Shown here piece after piece: positions 56,684 through 64,000 of a stretch of DNA of 64,000 nucleotides. The translations under genes were made by a program, and so were the position numbers. This DNA is from Streptomyces bobili (lineage in GTDB: Bacteria; Actinomycetota; Actinomycetes; Streptomycetales; Streptomycetaceae): positions 1 through 64,000 of the forward strand of contig NZ_MUBA01000067.1 of the NCBI RefSeq assembly GCF_002154575.1, given 5' to 3'. Each line of letters starts with the position of its first letter. Within the stretch, counting starts at the first letter, position 1. The notes beneath the pieces are model-generated. The model was not told the DNA's origin. It saw only the letters and a program-made list of their open reading frames with translations, and did no database searches.

Positions 56684-57385
56684 TCAGCCGCGGTCCTCGC
56701 GGTTCGAGGTCTCCTCGTCCTCCTTCGCCTGCACCTCGGGGTCGAGCGCCGAGGTCTCGCCGGTGCCGTCCACGGAGGTCAGACCGCCCGCGGCGGGTAC
56801 CTCGGTGGCGGCGGGCGGCTCGACCAGCCAGTCCGGGTTGGCCTGCTTGTCCCACCACTTCCAGGCGGCGAAGGCGCTTCCGCCCACCAGACCGACCATC
56901 GCCAGCACCTTGGCGATCTTGCCGGCCTTGGCTCGGCGGCGGTGCTTGCGCACCAGCTTCTGGATGTCCTTCGGGGTCACCTGGCCGCGCAGGGCGGCCA
57001 TCGCGGCGACGCTGCGGGCGGCGGCCTCCCCCTTCACGGGCCCGGCCGCGGCCATCGCCTGTTCGAGCTTCGGCCGGGAGTAGTCGGCGGCCTGCCGGGC
57101 GGCCAGGCGCGTGCGGCAGGCAGCCTCATGGGCGGCCTGGTCGACCTTCGGCGGGACATGCGCCATCGCCTGCTCAAGGCGGGGCGCCACTCGGGCGTCG
57201 TACTGGACGCGGGCCTGTTCGGCGGCTTGGGACACCTTGGGCGCTAGCCGTACGCGGGCCTCGTGCGCGTAGAGCGCGGCCCTCTCCTTGGCCGTGTCGG
57301 CGTAGGGCGCCACCACTTCCGCGGCGTGCAGCACGCTGTCCTTCGCCGAACCGGTCGCGGCGCGCACGCTGTCGATGCGGGTCAC
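56684..57385 (-). CDS. DUF5324 membrane protein at the CwsA position
   Basis: A 233-residue protein. Residues 1-150 are Ala/Glu/Arg-rich helices with repeats like AEVVAPYADTAKERAALYAHEARVRLAPKVSQAAEQARVQYDAR, likely an extended helical rod. A basic patch (KHRRRAKAGK) and one membrane helix (about 163-180: VLAMVGLVGGSAFAAWKWW) follow, then a short Pro/Glu-rich exported tail. Mycobacterial CwsA, encoded at the same place between tRNA-Ala and ppiA, has the same order of parts and binds CrgA and Wag31. No sequence identity can be shown by eye; the analogy is from layout. Confidence 0.8.
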   Translation of the reverse strand: MTRIDSVRAATGSAKDSVLHAAEVVAPYADTAKERAALYAHEARVRLAPKVSQAAEQARVQYDARVAPRLEQAMAHVPPKVDQAAHEAACRTRLAARQAADYSRPKLEQAMAAAGPVKGEAAARSVAAMAALRGQVTPKDIQKLVRKHRRRAKAGKIAKVLAMVGLVGGSAFAAWKWWDKQANPDWLVEPPAATEVPAAGGLTSVDGTGETSALDPEVQAKEDEETSNREDRG

Positions 57386-57720
57386 GGGTTCCTCCTCCTC
57401 GGTGGCGTACGGTATTTCGACTTTCCACCCTTTTACGGATCATGCCTGCCGACGGCCTCCGGGGCATGCGCGGACGGGCATACGGGTGCCGGACGTCCCG
57501 AGTTGTCTTGATCGGATACAAGAGCAGGTGAATACGGGGCAACGGGAACTTGTCGTCGACAATGCCACGGATCGGCCCGCCTTGCCCCCGTCCCGGACGG
57601 GTCCGGCGCTTTTCCGTAGCCGAAGTGGGCGGTTCCTGTGCACGCGGTGGCAGCCGGGCGACGGGCCGCCGCAGGCGTGCGAGGATCGATGGGTTACAGG
57701 AAGACAACGGAAGGCAGATC
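57386..57720. other. DUF5324-ppiA divergent spacer
   Basis: A 335-bp spacer with both divergent promoters. A short palindrome TTGTCG-T-CGACAA lies at 57549-57561. No small gene is convincing. Confidence 0.4.
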
Positions 57721-58248
57721 GTGGCCGAGCAGCTTTACGCCACCCTGAAGACCAGCCAGGGTGACATCCAGGTCAGGCTCTTCCCGGACCACGCGCCCAG
57801 GACGGTCAAGAACTTCGTCGACCTCGCCACCGGGGGACGGGAGTGGACCCACCCCGCCACCGGTGAGACGTCCTCGGCCGAGCTCTACGACGGCACGGTC
57901 TTCCACCGGGTGATGAGCGGATTCATGATTCAGGGCGGTGACCCGCTGGCGAACGGCACGGGCGGACCCGGCTACCAGTTCGAGGACGAGTTCCACCCGG
58001 ACCTGCGCTTCGACCGGCCGTATCTGCTGGCGATGGCCAACGCGGGCCCAGGCACCAACGGCTCGCAGTTCTTCATCACCGTCTCCCCGACGGCCTGGCT
58101 GAACCGCAAGCACAGCATCTTCGGCGAGGTCACCGACCCGGCGAGCCAGAAGGTGGTGGACGCGATCGCGGGCGTCGAGACCAACCCGCGCACCCACCGT
58201 CCGCTGAAGGACATCGTCATCGAGTCGGTCGTCGTCGAAACGCGCTAG
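57721..58248 (+). CDS. ppiA: Cyclophilin-type peptidyl-prolyl isomerase
   Basis: A 175-residue cytoplasmic cyclophilin that speeds proline isomerisation during folding. The active-site motifs are FHRVMSGFMIQGGDP (catalytic Arg in FHRV), NGSQFFITV and the substrate Trp in PTAWLNRKHSIFGEV. The GTG start at 57721 follows GGAAGG. It has no signal peptide. Position after tRNA-Ala matches Rv0009 ppiA of mycobacteria. Confidence 0.96.
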   Translation: MAEQLYATLKTSQGDIQVRLFPDHAPRTVKNFVDLATGGREWTHPATGETSSAELYDGTVFHRVMSGFMIQGGDPLANGTGGPGYQFEDEFHPDLRFDRPYLLAMANAGPGTNGSQFFITVSPTAWLNRKHSIFGEVTDPASQKVVDAIAGVETNPRTHRPLKDIVIESVVVETR

Positions 58249-58277
58249 CTCGCCCGCGGTCCCCACGGGAACCAATC

Positions 58278-58307
58278 GCCCCGCTCGTCCGTAAGGACGG
58301 TCGGGGC
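58278..58307 (+). terminator. Probable terminator after ppiA
   Basis: A 13-position stem with one mismatch and one G-U (58278-58290 with 58295-58307). It separates ppiA from the rhomboid gene. Confidence 0.55.
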
Positions 58308-58340
58308 ACAGCCTTGTTCACGAAGAGATCGGGGGAGCAC

Positions 58341-59234
58341 ATGGATCAGGCCTCAGGAAGCCGGCCGGATGACGCCCAGAGCGGTGTGCCGGTCTGCTAC
58401 CGGCACGCGGGCCGCGAGACCGGCGTGCGCTGCACGCGCTGCGAGCGCCCGATCTGCCCCGAGTGCATGGTGAGTGCCTCCGTCGGCTTCCAGTGTCCGG
58501 AATGTGTGCGTAACGGGTCCGGCACCGGGCACGCCCCCGACGCGAACCGCCCCCGCACCCTCGCCGGCGGGACCGTCGAGGCGGACCCGCATCTGGTCAC
58601 CAAGGTCCTCATGGGCCTCTGTGTCGCGGTGTTCGTGGTGCAGATGGCCGTCGGGGACCGGTTCACCGACCGGTTCAGCCTGCTGGGGCTGGCGTACGTG
58701 CCAGAGCTGGGCTCCGTGCAGGGCGTCGCCGACGGTCAGCCGTACCGGCTGCTGACCTCGATGTTCCTGCACCTGGACTACTTCCACATCCTCTCCAACA
58801 TGCTCAGCCTCTGGTTCATCGGCCGGTATGTGGAGGAAGCGCTCGGCCGCACCCGCTATCTCGCCCTCTACCTGCTGTCCGGTCTGGCGGGCGGCGCGCT
58901 GGCCTACCTGCTCAACGAACCCAACGCGCCCTCGCTGGGTGCTTCGGGCGCCATCCTCGGGGTCTTCGGCGCCCTCGCCGTCCTGATGCGTCAGCAGCGC
59001 TACGACATGCGGCCCATCGTCGCCATGCTGGTGATCACGCTGATCATCACCTTCGGGTGGAGCAACATCTCCTGGGAGGCCCATGTCGGCGGCTTCGTCG
59101 GCGGTGCCGTCATCGGTCTCGCCATGGTCCATGCCCCCCGCAGCCGACGGGCCCTGGTCCAGTACGGCACCTGTGCGCTGGTGCTGGCCGCGGTCGTGGT
59201 CGTCACCCTCCTGAGGACCGCCCAGCTCACCTGA
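58341..59234 (+). CDS. Rhomboid protease with N-terminal zinc finger
   Basis: A 297-residue intramembrane serine protease. The catalytic dyad is Ser202 (GASGAILG) and His248 (SWEAHVGGF), with the oxyanion pair His149 and Asn153 (HILSNM). Six to seven helices span residues ~85-295. The N-terminus has a B-box-like cysteine-rich finger (CYRHAGRE, CTRCERPICPECM, CPECV, residues 19-55) that likely binds zinc. The ATG at 58341 has GGGGGAG upstream. The substrate is unknown. Confidence 0.92.
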   Translation: MDQASGSRPDDAQSGVPVCYRHAGRETGVRCTRCERPICPECMVSASVGFQCPECVRNGSGTGHAPDANRPRTLAGGTVEADPHLVTKVLMGLCVAVFVVQMAVGDRFTDRFSLLGLAYVPELGSVQGVADGQPYRLLTSMFLHLDYFHILSNMLSLWFIGRYVEEALGRTRYLALYLLSGLAGGALAYLLNEPNAPSLGASGAILGVFGALAVLMRQQRYDMRPIVAMLVITLIITFGWSNISWEAHVGGFVGGAVIGLAMVHAPRSRRALVQYGTCALVLAAVVVVTLLRTAQLT

Positions 59235-59252
59235 GCGACCCCGGACCTCACG

Positions 59253-59453
59253 TTGTCCACAGCGAGTGCCCGATCTTGTGCATACCGTGCGAGAACAACA
59301 GTGCCCCCTGTCACTGACCTGTGTTTCCGCAGGTCAGGCAGGGGGCGAACATGTTTTCGACTGTTGGCCGTTCTTCACACCGGCGTCAACATCCGGGAGG
59401 TTATCCACAGATGGTCGTTCTTTTTCCCCACTGTGGAAAACCGCTGTGGATAA
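59253..59453. promoter_or_regulatory. DnaA-box cluster between rhomboid gene and crgA
   Basis: Three perfect DnaA boxes lie in this convergent spacer: TTGTCCACA (59253-59261), TTATCCACA (59401-59409) and, on the minus strand, TGTGGATAA (59445-59453). A one-mismatch box, TGTGGAAAA, is at 59432-59440. The last three are within 53 bp. This may correspond to the H69 cluster reported for S. coelicolor, but that is only my guess. Confidence 0.75.
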
Positions 59454-59489
59454 CTCAGTGGATACCCGTGGGGAGAGCTGGTGCGGGAG

Positions 59490-59744
59490 CTACTTCCACT
59501 GGGTCGAGACGCCGAAGCCGGCGGCGATGAAGCCGAAACCGACCACGATGTTCCAGTTGCCCAGAGCGTCGATGGGCAGCGACCCGTCGGTCACGTAGAA
59601 CACGACGATCCAGGCGAGTCCGATGAGGAACATCGCCAGCATGACCGGCGCGACCCAGGCACGGCTGTTGAGCTTGATGGCGGTCGCCTGCTTCGCGGGC
59701 GGCGGCGTGTAATCGGCCTTCTTGCGGATACGTGACTTCGGCAC
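59490..59744 (-). CDS. crgA: Cell-division regulator CrgA
   Basis: An 84-residue two-helix membrane protein (helices about 32-50 and 62-80) beginning [15 protein letters not shown]. CrgA inhibits FtsZ-ring formation in aerial hyphae in Streptomyces and links FtsZ to septal wall proteins in mycobacteria. The start is GTG 59744 with GGAGAG upstream; a longer in-frame frame extends to 59813 but the family protein begins here. The ending is STQWK, as in the family. Confidence 0.97.
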   Translation of the reverse strand: MPKSRIRKKADYTPPPAKQATAIKLNSRAWVAPVMLAMFLIGLAWIVVFYVTDGSLPIDALGNWNIVVGFGFIAAGFGVSTQWK

Positions 59745-59886
59745 GAGGGTCTCTCCTGTCGATGCGCTGCGTGGCCGCGCAGGGTACTGGGTCGGGCTCG
59801 GGGCAGCGTACAAGGGGACACTGACCTGCTCCCCCGGGCGTCCGTTAGCGTAGTGCTTCTACGGCGCCTAAGGAGATAAGGGTACG

Positions 59887-60675
59887 TTGAGCAATTCTGC
59901 CGACTTCCCCGGGACGGGTTCAACGGGGTCCGCTCCCGGCCGCCGTCCGCGCTTCCGTCCGGTCCGTGTTCTCACCGCCGGCGTCTTCGCCCTCGCCGGG
60001 CTCATCTTCTTCACCAGCTTCGACACCGCCAAGGGCACCGACATCCGCACGGACGCCTCCCTGCTCAAGCTGTCCGACCTCATCCAGGAGCGCAGTCACA
60101 AGAACGGCCAGGCGGAGGAGTCCAACTCGGCCCTGCGCGGCCAGGTCGAGTCACTGGCCGAGGCCGACGACGGCAGCACCCGGGCCGAGGACGAGAAGCT
60201 GACCAAGCTCGAGGACGCGGCGGGCACCCGGAAGGTCAAGGGCAGGGCGGTCACCGTCACGCTCAACGACGCCCCGCCGAACGCCACCGCCAAGCTCCCC
60301 GGTTACCCGGAGCCCCAGCCCGACTATCTGGTCATCCACCAGCAGGACCTCCAGGCCGTGGTGAACGCCCTCTGGCAGGGCGGCGCCGAGGGCATCAAGG
60401 TCATGGACCAGCGGCTGATCTCCACCAGCGCCGTGCGCTGCGTCGGCAACACCCTGATCCTCCAGGGCCGCGTGTACTCCCCGCCGTACAAGATCCAGGC
60501 GGTGGGGGACCCGGAGAAGCTCCAGCAGGCGCTCGCGGACTCCAAGGCGATCCAGAACTACATGGTGTACGTCAACGTCTACGGGCTCGGCTGGAAAGTC
60601 ACCGAGGACGGCACGGTGACTCTTCCCGGCTACTCGGGCACAGTGGATCTGCACTACGCGAAGCCGGTGGAGTAG
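59887..60675 (+). CDS. DUF881 membrane protein
   Basis: A 262-residue protein. After a basic ~28-residue start comes one membrane helix (VLTAGVFALAGLIFFTSF), a coiled-coil-like stretch (about 60-115) and the DUF881 domain (about 120-262: GRAVTVTLNDAPP, YLVIHQQDLQAVVNALWQGGAEGIKVM). The start is TTG 59887 with AAGGAG upstream. DUF881 genes commonly lie beside divisome or sporulation genes, and here beside crgA, as in mycobacteria (Rv0012). Confidence 0.92.
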   Translation: MSNSADFPGTGSTGSAPGRRPRFRPVRVLTAGVFALAGLIFFTSFDTAKGTDIRTDASLLKLSDLIQERSHKNGQAEESNSALRGQVESLAEADDGSTRAEDEKLTKLEDAAGTRKVKGRAVTVTLNDAPPNATAKLPGYPEPQPDYLVIHQQDLQAVVNALWQGGAEGIKVMDQRLISTSAVRCVGNTLILQGRVYSPPYKIQAVGDPEKLQQALADSKAIQNYMVYVNVYGLGWKVTEDGTVTLPGYSGTVDLHYAKPVE

Positions 60676-60704
60676 CCGGACCAGCCGCCGCTCGGGAGCC
60701 GCCG

Positions 60705-61382
60705 GTGCGTGTGATCGTCAGAACCGTCAGCGAACTGTTCATCACCGTCGGCACCGTGATCGTCCTCTTCGTCGCCTACGTGCTCTTCTGGACCGGCGTG
60801 CAGGCCGACCGCGTCATGGACGACCAGATCGACAGCCTCCAGCAGCAGTGGGCGCGGGAGCCCGCTGCGGCGCCCCGCGCCTCCGCGAGCCCGGCGCCGC
60901 CGAAGCCGTACTCGAAGGGGAAGCCCTTCGCGATCATGTACATCCCGAGGCTTGGTTTCACGTGGAACAAGCCGGTGCTCGAAGGGACCGGCGCGGCCAC
61001 CCTGAAGAAGGGGCTCGGCCATTACGCGGGTACCACGCGGCTCGGGCAGACCGGGAACTTCTCCGTCGCAGGTCACCGGCGTACGTACGGCGACCCTCTC
61101 AAGGACTTTCCGAAGCTGCGGCGCGGGGATGCGGTGGTGCTGACGGACGGCACGACCTGGTTCACGTATCGGATCGATCAAGGGCCGTACAAAACAGTGC
61201 CCACGGACGTCGAGGTGATCGACCCTGTGCCACGTAAGTCGGGGTATACGCGTCCCGGACGCTATCTGACGCTGACGACGTGCGAACCCGAGTGGGGGCA
61301 CAGTCACCGGCTGATCGTCTGGGCACACCTGGACTCCACACAGCCTGTGGAGGCAGGCAGACCGAAGGCTCTCCGCCGTTAG
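60705..61382 (+). CDS. Class E sortase (first of three)
   Basis: A 225-residue sortase with an N-terminal membrane helix (about 9-33). The catalytic residues are His124 (VAGHRRTYGD), Cys193 (TLTTCEP) and Arg202 (SHRLIVW). Class E sortases attach LAxTG-bearing proteins such as long chaplins to the wall. The GTG start at 60705 is 29 bp after the DUF881 gene. A one-mismatch parS-like sequence (60955-60968) lies inside it. From memory, the two characterised S. coelicolor enzymes SrtE1 and SrtE2 correspond to the next two genes, so this may be an extra paralogue. Confidence 0.9.
   Translation: MRVIVRTVSELFITVGTVIVLFVAYVLFWTGVQADRVMDDQIDSLQQQWAREPAAAPRASASPAPPKPYSKGKPFAIMYIPRLGFTWNKPVLEGTGAATLKKGLGHYAGTTRLGQTGNFSVAGHRRTYGDPLKDFPKLRRGDAVVLTDGTTWFTYRIDQGPYKTVPTDVEVIDPVPRKSGYTRPGRYLTLTTCEPEWGHSHRLIVWAHLDSTQPVEAGRPKALRR
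60955..60968. promoter_or_regulatory. Degenerate parS-like site in a sortase gene
   Basis: GTTTCACGTGGAAC differs from parS at one base. It is read in a different frame (Phe-Thr-Trp) from the true intragenic sites, so it may be chance. Confidence 0.3.
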
Positions 61383-61434
61383 TCTGGTGACGTACGGCGT
61401 GAGTCTGGTGCCGTGGTGCGACGGAAGGGACGGC

Positions 61435-61596
61435 ATGTACGGCTGGATCTGGCGGCATCTGCCGGGAAACGCCTTGTTGAAGGCGCTGGTCTCGATCGTG
61501 CTGGTGCTGGCCACGGTGTATGTCCTTTTCCAGTACGTCTTTCCGTGGGCCGAACCGCTGCTTCCCTTCAACGATGTGACGGTGGACAACCAGTGA
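61435..61596 (+). CDS. Small single-pass membrane protein
   Basis: A 53-residue protein with a helix at about 13-38 (LLKALVSIVLVLATVYVLFQYVFPW). The ATG at 61435 follows GGAAGGGA; an in-frame extension upstream is less likely. Its TGA overlaps the GTG of the amidotransferase gene by 4 bp, so the two are translationally coupled. Function unknown. Confidence 0.8.
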   Translation: MYGWIWRHLPGNALLKALVSIVLVLATVYVLFQYVFPWAEPLLPFNDVTVDNQ

Positions 61597-62231
61597 GCGC
61601 GCGCATTCTTGTCGTCGACAACTACGACAGCTTCGTCTTCAATCTGGTCCAGTACCTGTACCAGCTGGGCGCCGAGTGCGAGGTCCTGCGCAACGACGAG
61701 GTGTCGACGGCGCACGCCCAGGACGGATTCGACGGCGTTCTGCTGTCCCCGGGTCCCGGCACCCCGGAGGAGGCCGGCGTCTGCGTCGACATGGTCCGCC
61801 ACTGCGCGAGCACCGGCGTGCCCGTCTTCGGCGTCTGTCTGGGCATGCAGTCGATGCAGGTGGCGTACGGCGGTGTGGTGAACCGGGCCCCGGAGCTGCT
61901 GCACGGCAAGACCTCGCTGGTCGAGCACGACGGCAAGGGCGTCTTCGCGGGTCTGCCCTCGCCCTTCACGGCGACCCGCTACCACTCGCTCGCGGCCGAG
62001 CCGGCGACGGTGTCGCCCGAGCTGGAGATCACGGCCCGCACCCAGGACGGCATCGTCATGGGTCTGCGCCACCGTGAACTGCCTGTCGAGGGAGTGCAGT
62101 TCCACCCGGAGTCGGTGCTCACCGAGCACGGGCACCTGATGCTGGCCAACTGGCTGGCGGAGTGCGGTGACCAGGGTGCCGTGGCGAGGTCGGCGGGGCT
62201 CGCCCCGGTGGTGGGCAGGGCCTCGGCGTGA
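61593..62231 (+). CDS. Glutamine amidotransferase (PabA/TrpG)
   Basis: A 212-residue class I amidotransferase that supplies ammonia for aminodeoxychorismate (folate) or anthranilate (tryptophan) synthesis. The catalytic triad is Cys82 (GVCLGMQS), His171 and Glu173 (FHPES). The partner PabB/TrpE is not nearby, so the pathway cannot be fixed. The GTG start at 61593 overlaps the preceding stop, and its own stop overlaps the next sortase start by 4 bp. Mycobacteria have trpG at the same place (Rv0013). Confidence 0.92.
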   Translation: MSARILVVDNYDSFVFNLVQYLYQLGAECEVLRNDEVSTAHAQDGFDGVLLSPGPGTPEEAGVCVDMVRHCASTGVPVFGVCLGMQSMQVAYGGVVNRAPELLHGKTSLVEHDGKGVFAGLPSPFTATRYHSLAAEPATVSPELEITARTQDGIVMGLRHRELPVEGVQFHPESVLTEHGHLMLANWLAECGDQGAVARSAGLAPVVGRASA

Positions 62232-63253
62232 CCGCGCTTCGCCCCGAGCGCGAGGACTTGTACGGCGGCGAGCCGTTCGAGCCTCCCATCGACGAGGAGA
62301 CGGTGGCACTGCGCGTGCCGCCGCCGCCCGGGTTCGTGTTCGGCGGCGAGTCCATATCCGTGTCTGGAGCCTCAACGGCCCCTCCCCTCACGGGAACCCC
62401 GGCGGGAGGCCGCGCGGCCCGCAGAAAGGCCGCCAGGGGCCGTCACGGGCGCCACGGCGGGCATGGTGGCCACGGTAGTGGGGATCGTGGGGCGTACGGC
62501 GGTGGTCCTGAGGATCCTCCGGGATCGGCGGGGAGGCCGCTGTCGCGGGTGGAGGCCCGCCGGCGGGCGCGGGCCAGCAGGCCGAGCGCGGCGGTCGTCT
62601 TCAGCCGGGCGGTCGGCGAGGTGTTCATCACCGCCGGTGTGCTGATGCTCCTGTTCGTCACCTACCAGCTGTGGTGGACGAACGTGCGGGCACACGCGCA
62701 GGCGGACAGGGAGGCGAGCAGCCTCCAGGACGACTGGGCGAGCGGCAAGCGCAACCCGGGCGCCTTCTCTCCGGGGCAGGGCTTCGCCATCCTGCACATC
62801 CCCAAGCTGGACGTGGTGGTGCCGATCGCCGAGGGCATCGACAGCAAGAAGGTGCTCGACAAGGGCATGGTCGGGCACTACGGCGAGGACGCGCTGAAGA
62901 CCGCCATGCCCGACGCGAAGACCGGCAATTTCGGGCTGGCGGGGCACCGCAACACGCACGGTGAGCCGTTCCGGTACATCAACAGGCTCCAGCCCGGCGA
63001 TTCGATCGTGGTGGAGACGCAGGACGAGTACTTCGTCTACAAGATGGCGTCGATCCTGCCGGTGACCTCGCCGAGCAACGTGAGTGTCCTCGACCCCGTG
63101 CCGCCGGACTCCACCTTCACGGGGCCGGGCCGGTACATCACGCTGACGACGTGCACGCCGGAGTTCACCAGCAAGTACCGGATGATCGTCTGGGGCAAGA
63201 TGGTCGAGGAACGGCCGCGCAGCAAGGGCAAGCCGGATGCGCTCGTCGAGTAG
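62228..63253 (+). CDS. Class E sortase (second of three; SrtE1-like)
   Basis: A 341-residue sortase. The N-terminal ~120 residues are a cytoplasmic tail with a striking Gly/His/Arg stretch (ARGRHGRHGGHGGHGSG). A helix follows (about 130-150), then the sortase barrel with His240 (LAGHRNTHG), Cys309 (TLTTCTPE) and Arg318 (KYRMIVW). The GTG start overlaps the amidotransferase by 4 bp. By order it should match SrtE1 of S. coelicolor, needed with SrtE2 for chaplin display and aerial growth. Confidence 0.9.
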   Translation: MTALRPEREDLYGGEPFEPPIDEETVALRVPPPPGFVFGGESISVSGASTAPPLTGTPAGGRAARRKAARGRHGRHGGHGGHGSGDRGAYGGGPEDPPGSAGRPLSRVEARRRARASRPSAAVVFSRAVGEVFITAGVLMLLFVTYQLWWTNVRAHAQADREASSLQDDWASGKRNPGAFSPGQGFAILHIPKLDVVVPIAEGIDSKKVLDKGMVGHYGEDALKTAMPDAKTGNFGLAGHRNTHGEPFRYINRLQPGDSIVVETQDEYFVYKMASILPVTSPSNVSVLDPVPPDSTFTGPGRYITLTTCTPEFTSKYRMIVWGKMVEERPRSKGKPDALVE

Positions 63254-63276
63254 GCGTGCAGTCGAGTAGGGGCAGA

Positions 63277-64000
63277 GTGAACGTGGCAGCGACCACCGGC
63301 GACACCGAGCACGAAGAGCACAGCGGCGCGCGGGCCGCCGCCTCCCCGCCCCCGCGGCGGCGCGGCGGACGGATCGCCCAGGCCGTCAGTGTCTTCGGGG
63401 AACTCCTCATCACGGCCGGGCTGGTGCTCGGCCTCTTCGTCGTCTACTCGCTGTGGTGGACCAACGTGGTCGCCGACCGCAAGGCGGATCGGCAGGGCGA
63501 CAAGGTCCGTGACACCTGGGCGCGGGAGAACACAGGACCGGGTGCGCTCGACACCGGGAACGGCATCGGTTTCCTGCACGTGCCCGCCATGGACAACGGC
63601 GAGGTCCTGGTCGAGAAGGGCACCTCGTCGAAGATCCTCAACGATGGCGTCGCCGGCTACTACACGGACCCCGTCAAGGCCACGCTCCCGACCAGCGGCA
63701 AGGACGGCAACTTCTCTCTCGCCGCCCACCGTGACGGCCACGGCGCCAAGTTCCACAACATCGACAAGCTCGATGAGGGCGACCCGATCGTCTTCGAGAC
63801 CAAGGACAACTGGTACGTCTACAAGGTGTACGCCGTCCTGGCCGAGACCTCGAAGTACAACGTCGAGGTGCTGGGCGCGGTCCCGGAGGAGTCGGGCAAG
63901 AAGAAGGCCGGCAAGTACATCACCTTGACCACGTGCACGCCGGTCTACACGAGCCGCTACCGGTACGTGGTGTGGGGGGAGCTGGACCGGGTGGAGAAGG
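63277..64000 (+). CDS. Class E sortase (third; SrtE2-like), cut by window edge
   Basis: A partial gene, 241 codons, running off the right edge. The N-terminal helix is at about 37-60. The barrel has His151 (AAHRDGHG), Cys220 (TLTTCTPV) and the arginine pair at 227-229 (SRYRYVVW), so nearly the whole enzyme is present. The start is GTG 63277 (NVAATTGD) with a weak AGGGG upstream; a second GTG two codons later is possible. By order it should match SrtE2, with pkaF expected next. Confidence 0.88.
   Translation, partial: MNVAATTGDTEHEEHSGARAAASPPPRRRGGRIAQAVSVFGELLITAGLVLGLFVVYSLWWTNVVADRKADRQGDKVRDTWARENTGPGALDTGNGIGFLHVPAMDNGEVLVEKGTSSKILNDGVAGYYTDPVKATLPTSGKDGNFSLAAHRDGHGAKFHNIDKLDEGDPIVFETKDNWYVYKVYAVLAETSKYNVEVLGAVPEESGKKKAGKYITLTTCTPVYTSRYRYVVWGELDRVEK

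Overview
This window is the replication-origin region of a Streptomyces chromosome, or that of a very close relative. The evidence is very high G+C, many GTG and TTG starts, a DnaA with a long low-complexity domain II, an oriC crowded with DnaA boxes between dnaA and dnaN, about a dozen perfect parS sites (GTTTCACGTGAAAC), CrgA, class E sortases and a FemX-type peptidyltransferase. From memory, the order dnaB ... dnaA/oriC/dnaN ... gyrB-gyrA ... crgA-sortases matches S. coelicolor (roughly SCO3911 down to SCO3849), and much of it also matches the mycobacterial origin region (pcnA-Rv3909-mviN-sigM-trxB-trxC-parB-parA ... gyrA-ileT-alaT-cwsA-ppiA-crgA-trpG-pknB).

Layout. 1-2.2 kb holds accessory enzymes: a serine beta-lactamase-like hydrolase and a DHFR/RibD-C-like reductase. 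2.3-9.4 kb has the replicative helicase dnaB, a cluster of DnaA boxes outside oriC, a MATE exporter, the rpsF-ssb-rpsR-rplI operon, a small membrane protein and the FemX peptidoglycan branch enzyme. 9.5-20.7 kb has a PLP alanine-racemase-fold protein, a GT87-type membrane glycosyltransferase, a class A PBP, PadR plus inositol-phosphate synthase, an MFS transporter, a small membrane protein and the CCA-adding enzyme. 21-30.7 kb is an envelope and redox block: a DUF6049 protein, the lipid II flippase MurJ, a separate membrane pseudokinase, SigM with its zinc anti-sigma factor, and trxB-trxA behind a textbook SigR promoter. 30.8-37.7 kb runs leftward: GNAT, parB, parA, rsmG, jag/khpB, yidC, yidD, rnpA and rpmH. 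38-45 kb holds dnaA, oriC, dnaN, gnd, recF and dciA. 45-51 kb holds gyrB, gyrA, a DUF3566 protein and tRNA-Ile. 51-57.4 kb is a more variable stretch: repeats, DUF6344, DLW-39, a secreted protein, a Ser/Thr kinase, an HTH regulator, tRNA-Ala and DUF5324. 57.7-64 kb holds cyclophilin, rhomboid, crgA, a DUF881 protein, three class E sortases and a pabA/trpG-type amidotransferase; the third sortase runs off the end.

The genes serve replication initiation (DnaA, DnaN, DnaB, DciA, RecF, gyrase), origin segregation (ParA/ParB and the parS field), and envelope growth and division (PBP, FemX, MurJ plus pseudokinase, YidC, CrgA, sortases), with SigM and SigR control nearby.

The most notable structure is in the non-coding signals. 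Most intergenic parS sites lie at gene 3' ends, usually inside perfect or near-perfect hairpins. The three intragenic parS sites are all read in one frame as Val-Ser-Arg-Glu-Thr. Dense DnaA-box clusters lie upstream of dnaB and next to crgA, and two boxes lie in the parA leader. DUF5324 sits exactly where mycobacteria carry CwsA, and the mycobacterial MurJ-pseudokinase fusion appears here as two adjacent genes.
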